A stretch of DNA of 64,000 bases from Azospirillum lipoferum 4B (GTDB lineage Bacteria; Pseudomonadota; Alphaproteobacteria; Azospirillales; Azospirillaceae): the NCBI RefSeq assembly GCF_000283655.1, contig NC_016622.1, positions 1,500,501 to 1,564,500 on the forward strand, read 5' to 3'. The first letter of the stretch is position 1. Every line of letters starts with the position of its first letter. Both the position numbers and the translations under genes were made by a program. Of the stretch, positions 24,603 to 34,129 are shown piece by piece. The notes under the pieces were generated by a model. It made no database searches and was not told the origin of the DNA. It worked only from the letters and a program-made list of their open reading frames with translations.

Positions 24603-25352
24603 ATGAAGGTGCTGGTGCCCGTGAAGCGGGTCGTCGACTACAACGTGAAGGTCCGCGTCAAGGCGGACGGCAGCGGAGTCGAGACCGCCAACGTCAAGAT
24701 GAGCATGAACCCCTTCGACGAGATCGCCGTCGAAGAGGCCGTCCGCCTGAAGGAGGCCGGCAAGGCGACCGAGATCGTCGTCGTGTCCGTCGGCCCGACC
24801 CAGGCCCAGGAAACGCTGCGCACCGCCCTCGCCATGGGTGCCGACCGCGCCATCCTGGTGCAGACCGACGTGGAGACACAGCCGTTGGCCGTTGCCAAGG
24901 TTCTCAAGGCGCTGGTCGGGAAGGAGGCGCCGGGGATGGTGATCCTCGGCAAGCAGGCCATCGACGACGACTGCAACCAGACCGGCCAGATGCTGGCGGC
25001 TCTGCTCGGCTGGGGCCAGGGCACCTTCGCCTCCAAGGTCGTCGCCGGCGACGGCACGGTCGCAGTGACGCGCGAGATCGACGGCGGGCTGGAGACGGTG
25101 GAGCTGAAGCTGCCGGCGGTGGTCACCGCCGACCTGCGCCTCAACGAGCCGCGCTATGCCTCGCTGCCCAACATCATGAAGGCGAAGAAGAAGCCGCTGG
25201 AGACGGTCACGCCGGATGCGTTGGGTGTCGATGTGACGCCGCGGCTGAAGACGGTGAAGGTCGCCGAGCCGGCCAAGCGTCAGGCCGGCATCAAGGTGCC
25301 GGATATCGCCACCCTGGTCGACAAGCTGAAGAACGAGGCGCGGGTGATCTGA
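24603..25352 (+). CDS. etfB: Electron transfer flavoprotein beta subunit
   Basis: A 249-residue EtfB with [19 protein letters not shown] at the start, the [18 protein letters not shown] block, and the family signature [27 protein letters not shown] (about 178-204). EtfB carries AMP and docks with acyl-CoA dehydrogenases. With EtfA it passes electrons to ETF-quinone oxidoreductase in beta-oxidation; a separate FixB/FixA type would serve nitrogen fixation, but the sequence looks like the housekeeping form. A strong purine-rich ribosome-binding site (GAGAGGAGA) precedes ATG 24603. Confidence 0.93.
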   Translation: MKVLVPVKRVVDYNVKVRVKADGSGVETANVKMSMNPFDEIAVEEAVRLKEAGKATEIVVVSVGPTQAQETLRTALAMGADRAILVQTDVETQPLAVAKVLKALVGKEAPGMVILGKQAIDDDCNQTGQMLAALLGWGQGTFASKVVAGDGTVAVTREIDGGLETVELKLPAVVTADLRLNEPRYASLPNIMKAKKKPLETVTPDALGVDVTPRLKTVKVAEPAKRQAGIKVPDIATLVDKLKNEARVI

Positions 25353-25370
25353 GCGGGCGCCGGCTTCGGT

Positions 25371-25501
25371 GCCCCCACCCTAACCCTCCCCCGCTACGCA
25401 GGGGAGGGAACTCGGCCGCTCTCCCGCATCAGCATTTACCCCCTCCCCCGCATCGGACGGACCTTCGGTCCGCCGAGAGCGGGGGAGGGTGGGGTGGGGG
25501 C
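25371..25501. repeat. Long GC-rich inverted repeat between etfB and etfA
   Basis: Arms at 25371-25395 and 25478-25501 are complementary over about 24 bases with a single mismatch (they read GCCCCCACCCTAACCCTCCC... and its reverse complement). Between them is an internal hairpin CGGACGGACC-TT-CGGTCCG. It has the look of a mobile GC-rich palindromic unit inserted between two genes that are normally adjacent. Confidence 0.7.
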
Positions 25502-25544
25502 AAGTGACTGCACTCCCACACCCCGCCCGACAGAGGAATCCGCC

Positions 25545-26471
25545 ATGCCCATCCTGATCCTCGCCGACCACGACAACGCCAGCCTCAAGCCCGCCACCGC
25601 CCACGCGGTCACCGCCGCTGCCAAGCTCGGCGCCGACATCCACGTCCTGGTCGCCGGCCGCAACGCCGCCCCGGCCGCGGAACAGGCCGCCAAGCTGGCC
25701 GGCGTCGCCAAGGTGCTGCTCGCCGACGATGCCGCCTACGAACATGCCCTGGCCGAGCCGGTGGCAGCATTGCTGGTCTCGCTCGCTTCCGGCTACAGCC
25801 ATCTCCTCGCCGCCGCCACCTCGGTGGGCAAGAATGTGCTGCCGCGCGTCGCCGCCTTGCTCGACGTGGCGATGATCTCCGAGATCACCGCCGTGGTCTC
25901 CGCCGATACCTTCGAGCGGCCGATCTATGCCGGCAACGCCATCGCCACCGTGCAGTCGGCCGACGCGGTGAAGGTCGTCACCGTCCGTACCACCGCCTTC
26001 GAGGCCGCCGCCGCCGCCAACGCCGCCCCGGTGGAAAGCGTCGCCGCCGTGGCCGACCCCGCCCTGTCCTGCTTCGTCTCGGCCGAGCTGTCGAAGTCGG
26101 AGCGTCCGGAGCTGACCTCGGCGCGCATCGTGATTTCCGGCGGGCGCGGCATGCAGTCGGGCGACAACTTCCACCTGCTGGAGGCCATCGCCGACAAGCT
26201 GGGCGCTGCGGTGGGTGCCAGCCGCGCCGCCGTCGATGCCGGCTTCGTGCCCAACGACTATCAGGTCGGCCAGACCGGCAAGATCGTCGCACCCGACCTG
26301 TATGTCGCCGTCGGCATCTCGGGCGCCATCCAGCATCTGGCCGGCATGAAGGACAGCAAGGTGATCGTCGCCATCAACAAGGACGAGGAGGCACCGATCT
26401 TCCAGGTCGCCGACTACGGCCTCGTCGCCGACCTGTTCAAGGCCCTGCCGGAGCTGCAGCAGGCGCTATGA
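25545..26471 (+). CDS. etfA: Electron transfer flavoprotein alpha subunit
   Basis: A 308-residue EtfA. The N-terminal Rossmann-like domain starts [20 protein letters not shown]; the FAD-binding C-terminal domain has [51 protein letters not shown] and [35 protein letters not shown], both family signatures. The ATG at 25545 with AGAGGA upstream is the real start; a short extension would run into the repeat element. It pairs with etfB in spite of the 131-bp palindromic insert. Confidence 0.94.
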   Translation: MPILILADHDNASLKPATAHAVTAAAKLGADIHVLVAGRNAAPAAEQAAKLAGVAKVLLADDAAYEHALAEPVAALLVSLASGYSHLLAAATSVGKNVLPRVAALLDVAMISEITAVVSADTFERPIYAGNAIATVQSADAVKVVTVRTTAFEAAAAANAAPVESVAAVADPALSCFVSAELSKSERPELTSARIVISGGRGMQSGDNFHLLEAIADKLGAAVGASRAAVDAGFVPNDYQVGQTGKIVAPDLYVAVGISGAIQHLAGMKDSKVIVAINKDEEAPIFQVADYGLVADLFKALPELQQAL

Positions 26472-26478
26472 CCTGCGA

Positions 26479-26507
26479 GGCCGGGCCTCCCGCGCCGAGG
26501 CCCGGCC
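26479..26507 (+). terminator. Probable terminator after etfA
   Basis: Perfect eleven-base stem GGCCGGGCCTC/GAGGCCCGGCC with a seven-base loop, eight bases after the etfA stop. There is no T-tract, so it may only stabilise the 3' end. Confidence 0.5.
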
Positions 26508-26579
26508 GCTTCGCCCTTGCCGAGGCCGGCCGGCTGTTCTATCGCTGACGGCACAGCAACCCGACAGCGGCAGGACGCC

Positions 26580-27467
26580 ATGAGCATCGACGGCATCACC
26601 GGACTGGACCATCTGGTCATCGCGACCCGCGACCTGGACGCGGCGCGCGATGCCTACAGCCGGCTCGGCTTCACGGTGACGTCGCGCGGACACCACACGC
26701 AGCTGAAGTCCGCCAACCACACCATCCTGTTCCCGACCGGCACCTATCTGGAACTGCTGGGGATCGAGGAACAGCGTCCCGCCAACGCCCATTACGCCGC
26801 CTTCCTGCGCCAGCGCGAGGGCATCGCCGCCATCGCGTTGAAGACGCCGGATGCCCGCGCCGCCGCCGGGCCGCTGGCTGCTGCGGGCTTCCCGGCCGCG
26901 GAGTCCGTCGATTTCGGCCGACCCGTGGAGCTGCCGGAGGGGACGCGCGACGCCAGATTCACCATCACCCAGATCGATCCCGCCGCCACGCCTGCCGGCC
27001 GCGTCTTACTGTGCCAGCATCACACGCCGGAGCTCGTCTGGCGCCCCGACCAGTTGGAGCACGCAAACAGTGCCATCGGGCTGGAAGCGCTGGTGATCGC
27101 CGCCGCCGATCCCGACGCGGTGGCCGCGACCTATGCCCGGCTGCTGGGCGGCACCGTCACCGACCGCGGGGCCGCCCGTGTGGTGCAGCCGGGCCAGCCG
27201 GGCGACGGGCAGGTCCCGGTGATGGTCGCAACGCCGGACCGGCTGCATTGGGCCTGGACCGCCGATCCGGCCTTCGCCACCCCCCTGCCCTTCTTCGCCG
27301 GCTTCGTCTTGCGCGTTGCCGACCCGGTCAAGGCCCAGCAGGCCCTGCAGAAGAGCAAGGTGCCGACCGTGGTCGGCAACGGCGTGATGCGGGTGAACTC
27401 GCCCGGCGCCTGCGGTGCGATGATCGCGTTCGCGCAGGATTTCGACCTCGACTCCCTGATTCCGTGA
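26580..27467 (+). CDS. VOC-family glyoxalase-like protein
   Basis: A 295-residue protein. The first half (GLDHLVIATRDLDAARDAYSRLGFTVT, then HTQLKSANHTILFPTGTYLELLGI) is a vicinal-oxygen-chelate module with a histidine metal ligand; the second half is a degenerate VOC repeat. The match is to the glyoxalase-like group (PF13468-type). Such proteins are lyases or dioxygenases of unknown substrate. ATG 26580 has CAGGA before it. It is probably a separate unit from etfBA given the hairpin in between. Confidence 0.75.
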   Translation: MSIDGITGLDHLVIATRDLDAARDAYSRLGFTVTSRGHHTQLKSANHTILFPTGTYLELLGIEEQRPANAHYAAFLRQREGIAAIALKTPDARAAAGPLAAAGFPAAESVDFGRPVELPEGTRDARFTITQIDPAATPAGRVLLCQHHTPELVWRPDQLEHANSAIGLEALVIAAADPDAVAATYARLLGGTVTDRGAARVVQPGQPGDGQVPVMVATPDRLHWAWTADPAFATPLPFFAGFVLRVADPVKAQQALQKSKVPTVVGNGVMRVNSPGACGAMIAFAQDFDLDSLIP

Positions 27468-27617
27468 GGTCGCGAGCCATCGGCAACCGCATCCGGTTCA
27501 CATCGATATGAAATAGAGACAATTCGCGTCGAATTGGGCATAGGACGGGCAATATTGCTTGTGTAGTGTTCGGCGACGGTGGCACCCGCGGATGGGGTGC
27601 CGGCTGTGGAGATACAC

Positions 27618-29537
27618 ATGATGGCAGCGGGCGGGACCAGGGGTGCGGCGGGGGCTCCGGGGGCGGAGAACCACCCGATGCCGGATCCTCTGTTCGACGC
27701 CCTGCCCGTTCCGGCTCTGGTGCGCGGCGGCGATGGACGGCTGTGCGGCAACCGCTGTTTCCTTGCCCGGTTCGGCAGTGCGGACGCCATACCGGCCGAT
27801 CTGGCAGAGGCGCCCCCCGGCACGGTGCGGGAGGTTGCCACCGGCTCCGGCGCGGGCGAACCGCGCGACCTGCTGGTCCGCGTCGGCGGCCCGCCATGGG
27901 TCGCGACGGTGGAGGACGTGACCGACCAGCGCCGCACCGCCCGCAGCCTCGATCTGGCGACCGAGAAGCTGGAGGAGGCGTATCACACCGCCAAGCTCGG
28001 TTACTGGGAATACGGCATCCGGTCGGGCGAGCTGGTGCTGACCGACTCCGCGCTCGCCGTGCTGGGCCATGGCCGCGACCGCTTCGCCTCCGGATTCGAC
28101 GCTCTGCTGACCATCCTGCATCCGGACGACCGACCGCGCTTCGGCAACATGCTGGAAAGCGTGGTCGACAATCCCAAGCGGGTCTATGTCGAGTATCGCG
28201 TCCATGACGGGGATGGCCGGGTCCGCTATGTCTCCTCCTCCTGCGCACCGCGGCTGGATGCGGATGGACGGCTGACCCACGTCTTCGGCGTCATGATGGA
28301 CAGCACCGAGCGGGCCGAGGCGGCGGCGCAGCTGGAGGCCGCCAAACAGCGGCTGGAGGAGGCCTACCGAACCGGCCATCTCGGCTATTGGGAATACGGC
28401 ATCCACAGCGGCACGCTGGTCTGGAACCGCGAGGCCTTCGGCATCTACGGCCAGGATCCGGAACGGTTCGAGCCGACCTTCGACCGCCTGCTGGATATTC
28501 TCCACCCCGATGACCGCCTGTCCTTCGGCAACATGCTGGAGAGCGTGATCGGCAACTCCAAGCGGGTCTATGTCGAGTATCGGGTGCTCGATCCGGCGGG
28601 GGATGTCCGCTACGTGTCCTCCTCCTGCGCGCCGCGCTTCGACCTCGACGGGCGGCTGACCCACCTGTTCGGGGTGATGCTGGACACCACCGAGCGGGCA
28701 CGCGCCGCAGAGGCCCTGCGTGCCGCCAAGGAACGGGTGGAACAGGCTTATCGCGACCTGCAGGACGCCCAGGACAGCCTGGTCCAGACCGAGAAGATGG
28801 CCTCGCTCGGCCAGCTCGTCGCCGGGGTGGCGCATGAGGTGAACGGCCCGGTCGGCGTGGCGCTGACCACCGCCTCGCACCTGCTGAGCCGGGCCGAGGA
28901 CGTGAAACGCCAGTTCGCCGCCAACGCCCTGACCCGCTCCGCCCTTGCCGGATTCCTGGAGGTGGCGCAGGAGGCCGGGCAGCTTCTGGTCGGCAACACC
29001 GAACGGATCGCGTCGCTGGTCCACATGTTCAAGCAGGTGGCCGCCGACCAGACCGGCGACGAGCGCCGCACCTTCTACGTGCGCGAATACACCGAGGATG
29101 TGCTGCTGAGCCTGCACACGCAGATCGGATCGTCCGGCCACCGGGTGGAGCTGGTCTGCCCCGAAGCGCTGCAGTTGGAGAGCTTCCCCGGCGCCTTCGC
29201 CCGCGTGCTGACCCATCTGGTGCGCAACTCGCTGATGCACGCCTTCCGTCCGGAACAGAGCGGGCGGATCGTCATCGACATCCATGCCGACGGCGACGAC
29301 TGGATCGAGGTGGTGCACGGCGACGACGGACAGGGCATCCTGGAGACCGATCTGCCGCGGATCTTCGATCCCTTCTTCACCACCGCGCGCCATGCCGGCT
29401 GCGTCGGCCTGGGCCTGCACATCGCCTATAATCTGGCGACGCAGACGCTGGGCGGCCAGCTGAGCGCCGGCAATGCCCCAGGCGGGGGCGCCGTCTTCAC
29501 CCTGCGGGTGCCGCGGCAGGCACCGGATCTCGCCTGA
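27618..29537 (+). CDS. Cytosolic PAS-PAS sensor histidine kinase
   Basis: A 639-residue kinase without membrane helices. After a divergent N-terminal PAS-like region (about 20-110) come two near-identical PAS/PAC modules, each followed by a short coiled coil and each with the core HPDDR-FGNMLESV-N-KRVYVEYRV and the PAC tail VRYVSSSCAPR. The HisKA region has the phosphoacceptor H406 in AGVAHEVNGPVG. The ATPase domain has LVRNSLMHAF (N box), DDGQGI and GLGLHI. No response regulator is adjacent. The start ATG 27618 follows GTGGAG. It converges on a hybrid kinase. Confidence 0.85.
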   Translation: MMAAGGTRGAAGAPGAENHPMPDPLFDALPVPALVRGGDGRLCGNRCFLARFGSADAIPADLAEAPPGTVREVATGSGAGEPRDLLVRVGGPPWVATVEDVTDQRRTARSLDLATEKLEEAYHTAKLGYWEYGIRSGELVLTDSALAVLGHGRDRFASGFDALLTILHPDDRPRFGNMLESVVDNPKRVYVEYRVHDGDGRVRYVSSSCAPRLDADGRLTHVFGVMMDSTERAEAAAQLEAAKQRLEEAYRTGHLGYWEYGIHSGTLVWNREAFGIYGQDPERFEPTFDRLLDILHPDDRLSFGNMLESVIGNSKRVYVEYRVLDPAGDVRYVSSSCAPRFDLDGRLTHLFGVMLDTTERARAAEALRAAKERVEQAYRDLQDAQDSLVQTEKMASLGQLVAGVAHEVNGPVGVALTTASHLLSRAEDVKRQFAANALTRSALAGFLEVAQEAGQLLVGNTERIASLVHMFKQVAADQTGDERRTFYVREYTEDVLLSLHTQIGSSGHRVELVCPEALQLESFPGAFARVLTHLVRNSLMHAFRPEQSGRIVIDIHADGDDWIEVVHGDDGQGILETDLPRIFDPFFTTARHAGCVGLGLHIAYNLATQTLGGQLSAGNAPGGGAVFTLRVPRQAPDLA

Positions 29538-29550
29538 CGGGTTGGGCTTC

Positions 29551-29598
29551 GCCTACAGTCTGTCCGGTGCTTATTGAAGCACAGGACAGACTGTAGGC
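29551..29598. terminator. Long perfect hairpin between convergent kinases
   Basis: A 15-base perfect stem (GCCTACAGTCTGTCC and its complement), one mismatch, then GTGCTT/AAGCAC around the loop ATTG. Placement between two converging genes suggests a bidirectional terminator, although T-tracts are poor on both sides. Confidence 0.55.
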
Positions 29599-29610
29599 TT
29601 ATGGTTTTCC

Positions 29611-29653
29611 GTGTGATTCACGCTTCAAGCGATTCCGCTTGAACCGATCACAC
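29611..29653. terminator. Second nested hairpin between convergent kinases
   Basis: Outer arms GTGTGAT/ATCACAC (29611-29617, 29647-29653) surround an inner stem TTCAAGCG/CGCTTGAA with loop ATTC (29624-29643). It ends two bases before the stop of the hybrid kinase gene. Confidence 0.5.
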
Positions 29654-29654
29654 T

Positions 29655-32171
29655 CTAAGCGACCGTCTGGCGTTCGCGCAGCAGCGGCTCCAGCGCCTCG
29701 GCGACAGCGCGCCGCAGGTCGGCGGCGATCACCGGCTTGTGCATGACACGGAAATTGCCGGCCTCCGCCTCCTGGGCACGGGCGGGGGCGGTGTCGCCGG
29801 TGACCAGGATGCCCGGCAGGATGCGGCCAAGGGCCAGACGCACCTCGCGGATCGCCTCCGTCCCGGTGCGGCCGTCGCGCAGGCGGTAATCGGCGACGAT
29901 CAGGTCGGGCGGCGGCCCGCAATTGGCGAGATCCAGCGCCTCGGCGCAGGATTCGGCTGCCAGCACCGTGTAGCCCCATTCGGCCAGCATGGCGCGAAGC
30001 CCCTCGCGAACGATCCCATCATCCTCGATCACCAGCACCGTGGTCGCGAATGCCGGACGCGGCACCAAAGCCGGGTTGAGCGCCTTGGCGGGCGGCGACG
30101 GCGCCAGCGGCACCTCGACCGAAAAGACGGAGCCCTGGCCAGGCATGGAGCGCACCATCACCGAATGGCCGAGCATGACCGACAGCCGCCGCACCACCGC
30201 CAGCCCGAGGCCCAGCCCCTGGTCGCGGTTGCGGCTGGCATTGCCGACCTGCACGAACTCCTGAAAGATGTCGTCCTGCCGGTCGGCCGGGATGCCGATG
30301 CCGGTGTCCCACACCTCGATCCGCAGGTTCCCGCCGCGGCGGCGGCAACCGATCAGGATGCGCCCCCTGTCGGTGTAGCGCAGCGCATTTTCCACAAAAT
30401 TCTGCAGGATGCGTCCCAGCAACATCGGGTCGCTGCGCACATGGGCGCGGCTGGGCACGATGTGCAGGATCAGCCCCTTCTGTACGGCGACGGATCGGCT
30501 GTTGGCGGCCACGCGGTCCATCACCTCGGACAGGGCGAACACCTCCACCTCCGGCACCACGACGCCGGCCTCCAGCCGGGATACATCGAGCAGACCGTCC
30601 AGCAGCATCTTCAGTGCGCCGAGCGCCCGTTCCATCGTGCCCAGAACGTTGCGCGTCATCCCGTCCGTGACCCGGCCGGACAGCACCTCCATCAGCAGCA
30701 TCAGCGACTGAACGGGCTGGCGCAGGTCGTGGCTGGCGGCGGCCAGGAATTTCGATTTGGCGACATTGGCAAGGTCGGCCTCCCGTCGGGCATCGGTCAG
30801 CGCCGCCTGGGCGCGCTTGTGCTCGGAGATGTCGCGGACGGTCGCGATCAGGCTGACCAGCCGGTTGTCGTGGTCGCGCACCGGTGAAGCGCTCAGTTCC
30901 AGACAGCGGAGATCCTCCGGACCGTCGCCAGCCCGCGCCAGTTCCACCCGCGCGTCGCGGCCGACGACGATGGCGTCGCGCAGCGGCTGCAGCGCCGCCC
31001 GGTCGTTCGTGGCCCGTTCCAGCGCCGTCAGGGCGCCGCTGCCCATCAGGCCCGACATCGGCGTGCCCAGCAGCTTTTCCAGCGCCGGGTTGACATAAAC
31101 GATGGGCATGCCGGGCTGGGTTGCGTCGGCGATCATGATGCCGTCGTTGCTCCAGGCCAACGCGCGGTTCCGGACGCGCAGGGCGCGGTCGGTGTGGCGG
31201 CGCCATTGCAGTTCGACGATGAAGGCGACGATGAACAGCAGGATCACCACCGTGGTGGCGACCGCCCAGCCGATGTAAAGGCGGGCATTGTCACGCCAGG
31301 GTCCGAAAACCGTTTCCACCGATTCGCCGACGATGGCGATCACCGGATAGTCCGGGGCCGACCGGAAGGCCAGGATCCGCTCCACCCCGTCGACCGGGCT
31401 GACCATGCGAAGATGGCCGATGGGGTTCTGCTTCACCGCCTGCCACAGTTCGGAGTTGGCGGTGCCACGGCCGGACAGGTTGTTGGAGCCGACATTGCGG
31501 GCGATGATGACGCCATCCGCGCGCAGCAGCGCCGCCGCCCCATCCGGGGGAAGCCCCAGCACGCGATAATAGCGGACGAAGGATTCGACCGGAATGTCGG
31601 CCACGGCGATGCCCGCGAAGGTGCCGTCGCCCTTCTCCAGCCGGCGCGAAACGGGGATCAGGATATCCTGCGTCTCCGACGACGCATAGGGCATGCCGAT
31701 CACCAGCCCGCGCGGCGCGCTGTCGCGGGCGATGCGGAACTCGTCACGCTCGGTGACGCTGCCCTGGAAGGTCGCGCGTCCGCCGCCCATGGTCAGCAAC
31801 CCGGCCGCATCATAAACGCGCACCCCCACCACCAGCCCCTCCTCGAAGGCGCGGCGGGCGTCCAGGCGCATGGCCCGGTTGCGTTCCGTATTGGCGATCA
31901 GATCCAGCAGAAGGTCGTCCACCCGGCGGAAGGTGGAGATCGCATGCTCCTCGACCAAGCGGGCGACGACGGCGGTCTTTTCATGGACCGTGAGGTCCAG
32001 CAGCCGCTCTTCCCGCTCCAGCCGGTCGAGCAGAATCCACCACAGGGCGGCAATCGCGAGCACGACCGCCAGGGCGGGCAGGACCAGACGTCCGCCGAAA
32101 CCGGAGAAAAGCCAGAGCGCCCGCTTCACGTATACCCCGAACGCAGTGGATCGTCCGCCGGCCGCGTCCAT
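29655..32171 (-). CDS. Membrane-bound hybrid sensor histidine kinase / response regulator
   Basis: An 838-residue protein. Transmembrane helices near 25-45 and 305-330 flank a periplasmic dCache-type sensor domain (with ISTFRRVDDLLLDLI and VIGMPYASSETQDILIPVSRRL). Next come a PAS domain (about 350-470), a HisKA domain with ASHDLRQPVQSLMLLMEVLSG (phosphoacceptor H), an ATPase domain with NFVENALRYT and GLGLAVVRRL, and a C-terminal receiver domain with VIEDDGIVREGL and the phosphoacceptor D in VADYRLRDGRTG. The ATG at 32171 is preferred to a TTG twelve codons earlier; neither has a strong ribosome-binding site. Confidence 0.87.
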   Translation of the reverse strand: MDAAGGRSTAFGVYVKRALWLFSGFGGRLVLPALAVVLAIAALWWILLDRLEREERLLDLTVHEKTAVVARLVEEHAISTFRRVDDLLLDLIANTERNRAMRLDARRAFEEGLVVGVRVYDAAGLLTMGGGRATFQGSVTERDEFRIARDSAPRGLVIGMPYASSETQDILIPVSRRLEKGDGTFAGIAVADIPVESFVRYYRVLGLPPDGAAALLRADGVIIARNVGSNNLSGRGTANSELWQAVKQNPIGHLRMVSPVDGVERILAFRSAPDYPVIAIVGESVETVFGPWRDNARLYIGWAVATTVVILLFIVAFIVELQWRRHTDRALRVRNRALAWSNDGIMIADATQPGMPIVYVNPALEKLLGTPMSGLMGSGALTALERATNDRAALQPLRDAIVVGRDARVELARAGDGPEDLRCLELSASPVRDHDNRLVSLIATVRDISEHKRAQAALTDARREADLANVAKSKFLAAASHDLRQPVQSLMLLMEVLSGRVTDGMTRNVLGTMERALGALKMLLDGLLDVSRLEAGVVVPEVEVFALSEVMDRVAANSRSVAVQKGLILHIVPSRAHVRSDPMLLGRILQNFVENALRYTDRGRILIGCRRRGGNLRIEVWDTGIGIPADRQDDIFQEFVQVGNASRNRDQGLGLGLAVVRRLSVMLGHSVMVRSMPGQGSVFSVEVPLAPSPPAKALNPALVPRPAFATTVLVIEDDGIVREGLRAMLAEWGYTVLAAESCAEALDLANCGPPPDLIVADYRLRDGRTGTEAIREVRLALGRILPGILVTGDTAPARAQEAEAGNFRVMHKPVIAADLRRAVAEALEPLLRERQTVA

Positions 32172-32429
32172 CGGCGAAAGGCGGACGGCGGCGGCAGGCG
32201 GACGCAAGCATGCCGCAACGCAGATACGGACGCAACGGCGTTACCGGCAAGGTGGCAGCACAACCAAGTTGCTCCACCGATGCGAACCGGAGGTGGCGAC
32301 GGCACACCCCGGACGCTCCGGCCATGTGCTCCGGCCATACGCTCCGGCCCACCGGCCAGCCGGCTGGGCAGGGCCGACCCGCCGAATTGCCGGCTTTGCG
32401 GAGTTCCGGCCGACCGCTATACCGCGGGA

Positions 32430-34001
32430 ATGAGCTTTGCCCGCGCCATCGCCACCGTCGGCGGACTGACCCTGCTGAGCCGGCTAGCTGGCTTCGCACG
32501 CGACATTTTGACCGCCGCTGTGCTGGGGGCCGGTCCGGTGGCCGACGCCTTCTTCGTCGCGCTGAAGCTGCCCAACCTGTTCCGCCGCCTGTTCGCCGAA
32601 GGCGCCTTCGGCGTCGCCTTCGTCCCCCTGTTCGCCGCGGAACTCCAGACCCGCGGCCGGGCCGCGGCCGTCCGCTTCGCGGAAGAGTCGCTGGCGATGC
32701 TGCTGGCGATGCTGCTGCCCTTCACGCTGGCGGCCGTCGTCGTCATGCCATGGCTGATGCACGGCCTCGCCCCCGGCTTCTCCGACGAGCCTGCCAAGTT
32801 CGCCCTGGCCGTGGACATGGCCCGGCTGACCTTTCCCTATCTGGCGCTGATCTCTCTGGTGGCGTTGCTGGGCGGGGTGCTGAATGCGCTGGACCGCTTC
32901 GGTCCCTTCGCCGCCGCTCCCATCGCCTTCAACCTGACCCTGGTCGCCGCCCTGCTGGTCGCGCCACGGCTGGGGCTGGAACCGGGCATCGCCATGGCGG
33001 CGGCGGTCACCCTGTCCGGAGCGGTGCAGGTCGGATGGATGGCCTGGGCCTGCCGCAATGCCGGCGTGACCCTGCGCCTGCGCCGGCCCCGGATGACGGA
33101 GGGCATGCGGCGGCTGTTCCGGCTGATCGGGCCGGGGGCCATCGGGGCCGGCGTCATGCAGATCAACCTGTTCCTGAACATCGTGCTCGCCTCGCTGCTG
33201 CCGTCGGGCGCCGTCTCGTTCCTTTATTATGCCGACCGGCTGAACCAGATGCCGCTGGGCGTGATCGGCATCGCCATCGGAACCGCCCTGCTGCCGGTGC
33301 TGGCCCGCCACGCCGCCGCCGGTGACGAGGGCATGGTGCGCCATTACCTGAGCCGCGCTCTGGAATTCAGCCTGCTGCTCGGCCTGCCCGCTGCGGTCGC
33401 ACTGGGCGTGGCGGGGGAGCCGATGGTGTCCGTCCTGTTCCAGCGCGGTGCCTTCGGCGCTCACGAGGCGCACGCCACCGCCATGGCGCTCGCCGCCTAT
33501 GCCGTCGGCATCCCGGCCTATGTGATCGTGAAGTCGCTGAACGCCGCCTTCTTCGCCCGCCACGACACGGTGACGCCGGTGCGCGTCGCGGTCATCGTGA
33601 CCGTCGCGACCGCCGCGCTGGCGCTGGTGCTGATGCCGTGGCTGGAGCATGTCGGCATCGCGCTCGCCACCGGGCTGACGGCATGGCTGGATGTCGGGCT
33701 GCTGGTGGCGGCGATGCGCAAGGGCGGCCTGTTCGACCTGGACGACCGGCTGAAACGCCGCGCCCCGCGCATCGCCGTGGCGGCGGTGGGCATGGGGGCG
33801 GTGCTGGCGCTGGGCGGCGGAGCGCTGGCGCCATGGCTGGAGGCTCCGTCCACGACAGCGCGCTTCGCCGCCCTGGCTCTTCTGGTCGCCGGCGGTGCCG
33901 CGGCCTTCGGAGCGCTGGCGGTGGCTCTGGGCGGGGCAAGCCTGGCGGACGTGAAGGGCATGCTGTCGAAATCCCCTGTTCCTGCAGAGGAGAGGGGATG
34001 A
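32430..34001 (+). CDS. murJ: Lipid II flippase MurJ
   Basis: A 523-residue polytopic protein of the MurJ/MviN family with about 14 helices. It starts SFARAIATVGGLTLLSRLAGFARDILTA and has the signatures DAFFVALKLPNLFRRLFAEGAF (about 41-62) and FLYYADRLNQMPLGVIGIAIGTALLP (about 264-289). MurJ flips lipid-linked peptidoglycan precursor across the inner membrane and is normally essential. ATG 32430 follows GCGGGA. An enormous upstream frame extension is a shadow of the divergent kinase gene. A SAM-II riboswitch for the next gene starts about 55 bp after the stop. Confidence 0.93.
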   Translation: MSFARAIATVGGLTLLSRLAGFARDILTAAVLGAGPVADAFFVALKLPNLFRRLFAEGAFGVAFVPLFAAELQTRGRAAAVRFAEESLAMLLAMLLPFTLAAVVVMPWLMHGLAPGFSDEPAKFALAVDMARLTFPYLALISLVALLGGVLNALDRFGPFAAAPIAFNLTLVAALLVAPRLGLEPGIAMAAAVTLSGAVQVGWMAWACRNAGVTLRLRRPRMTEGMRRLFRLIGPGAIGAGVMQINLFLNIVLASLLPSGAVSFLYYADRLNQMPLGVIGIAIGTALLPVLARHAAAGDEGMVRHYLSRALEFSLLLGLPAAVALGVAGEPMVSVLFQRGAFGAHEAHATAMALAAYAVGIPAYVIVKSLNAAFFARHDTVTPVRVAVIVTVATAALALVLMPWLEHVGIALATGLTAWLDVGLLVAAMRKGGLFDLDDRLKRRAPRIAVAAVGMGAVLALGGGALAPWLEAPSTTARFAALALLVAGGAAAFGALAVALGGASLADVKGMLSKSPVPAEERG

Positions 34002-34051
34002 CGATGCGGGGCTACCCCACTTGACGGCGGTCATAGGCAGTCGTACAAGCG

Positions 34052-34115
34052 AGCCCACGTGGTGATTTGGTCGACCGGCTTGCGGGCCACGTAAAACAAC
34101 CCGCTAAAAAGGTCC
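34052..34115 (+). promoter_or_regulatory. SAM-II riboswitch upstream of metZ
   Basis: The sequence reads as the SAM-II (metA) aptamer: P1 arms ACGTGG (34057-34062) and CCACGT (34087-34092), the conserved TGATTTGG and CCGGCTTGC segments in loop 1, and a pseudoknot between GCGGG (34082-34086) and CCCGC (34100-34104), followed by TAAAAAGG. SAM-II is an alphaproteobacterial class that turns off methionine genes when S-adenosylmethionine is plentiful, which fits the downstream gene. Confidence 0.9.
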
Positions 34116-34129
34116 GAGCCGCGTCCGCG

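Noticed and set aside
25378-25396. Sequence TAACCCTCCC resembling the small-RNA seed
   Set aside because: It lacks the GTCTC part, the FNR box and a T-tract, and belongs to the etf palindromic repeat.
31194-32429. N-terminal extension of murJ across the divergent kinase gene
   Set aside because: The extension has antisense composition; the MurJ fold and a sensible start codon begin at 32430.
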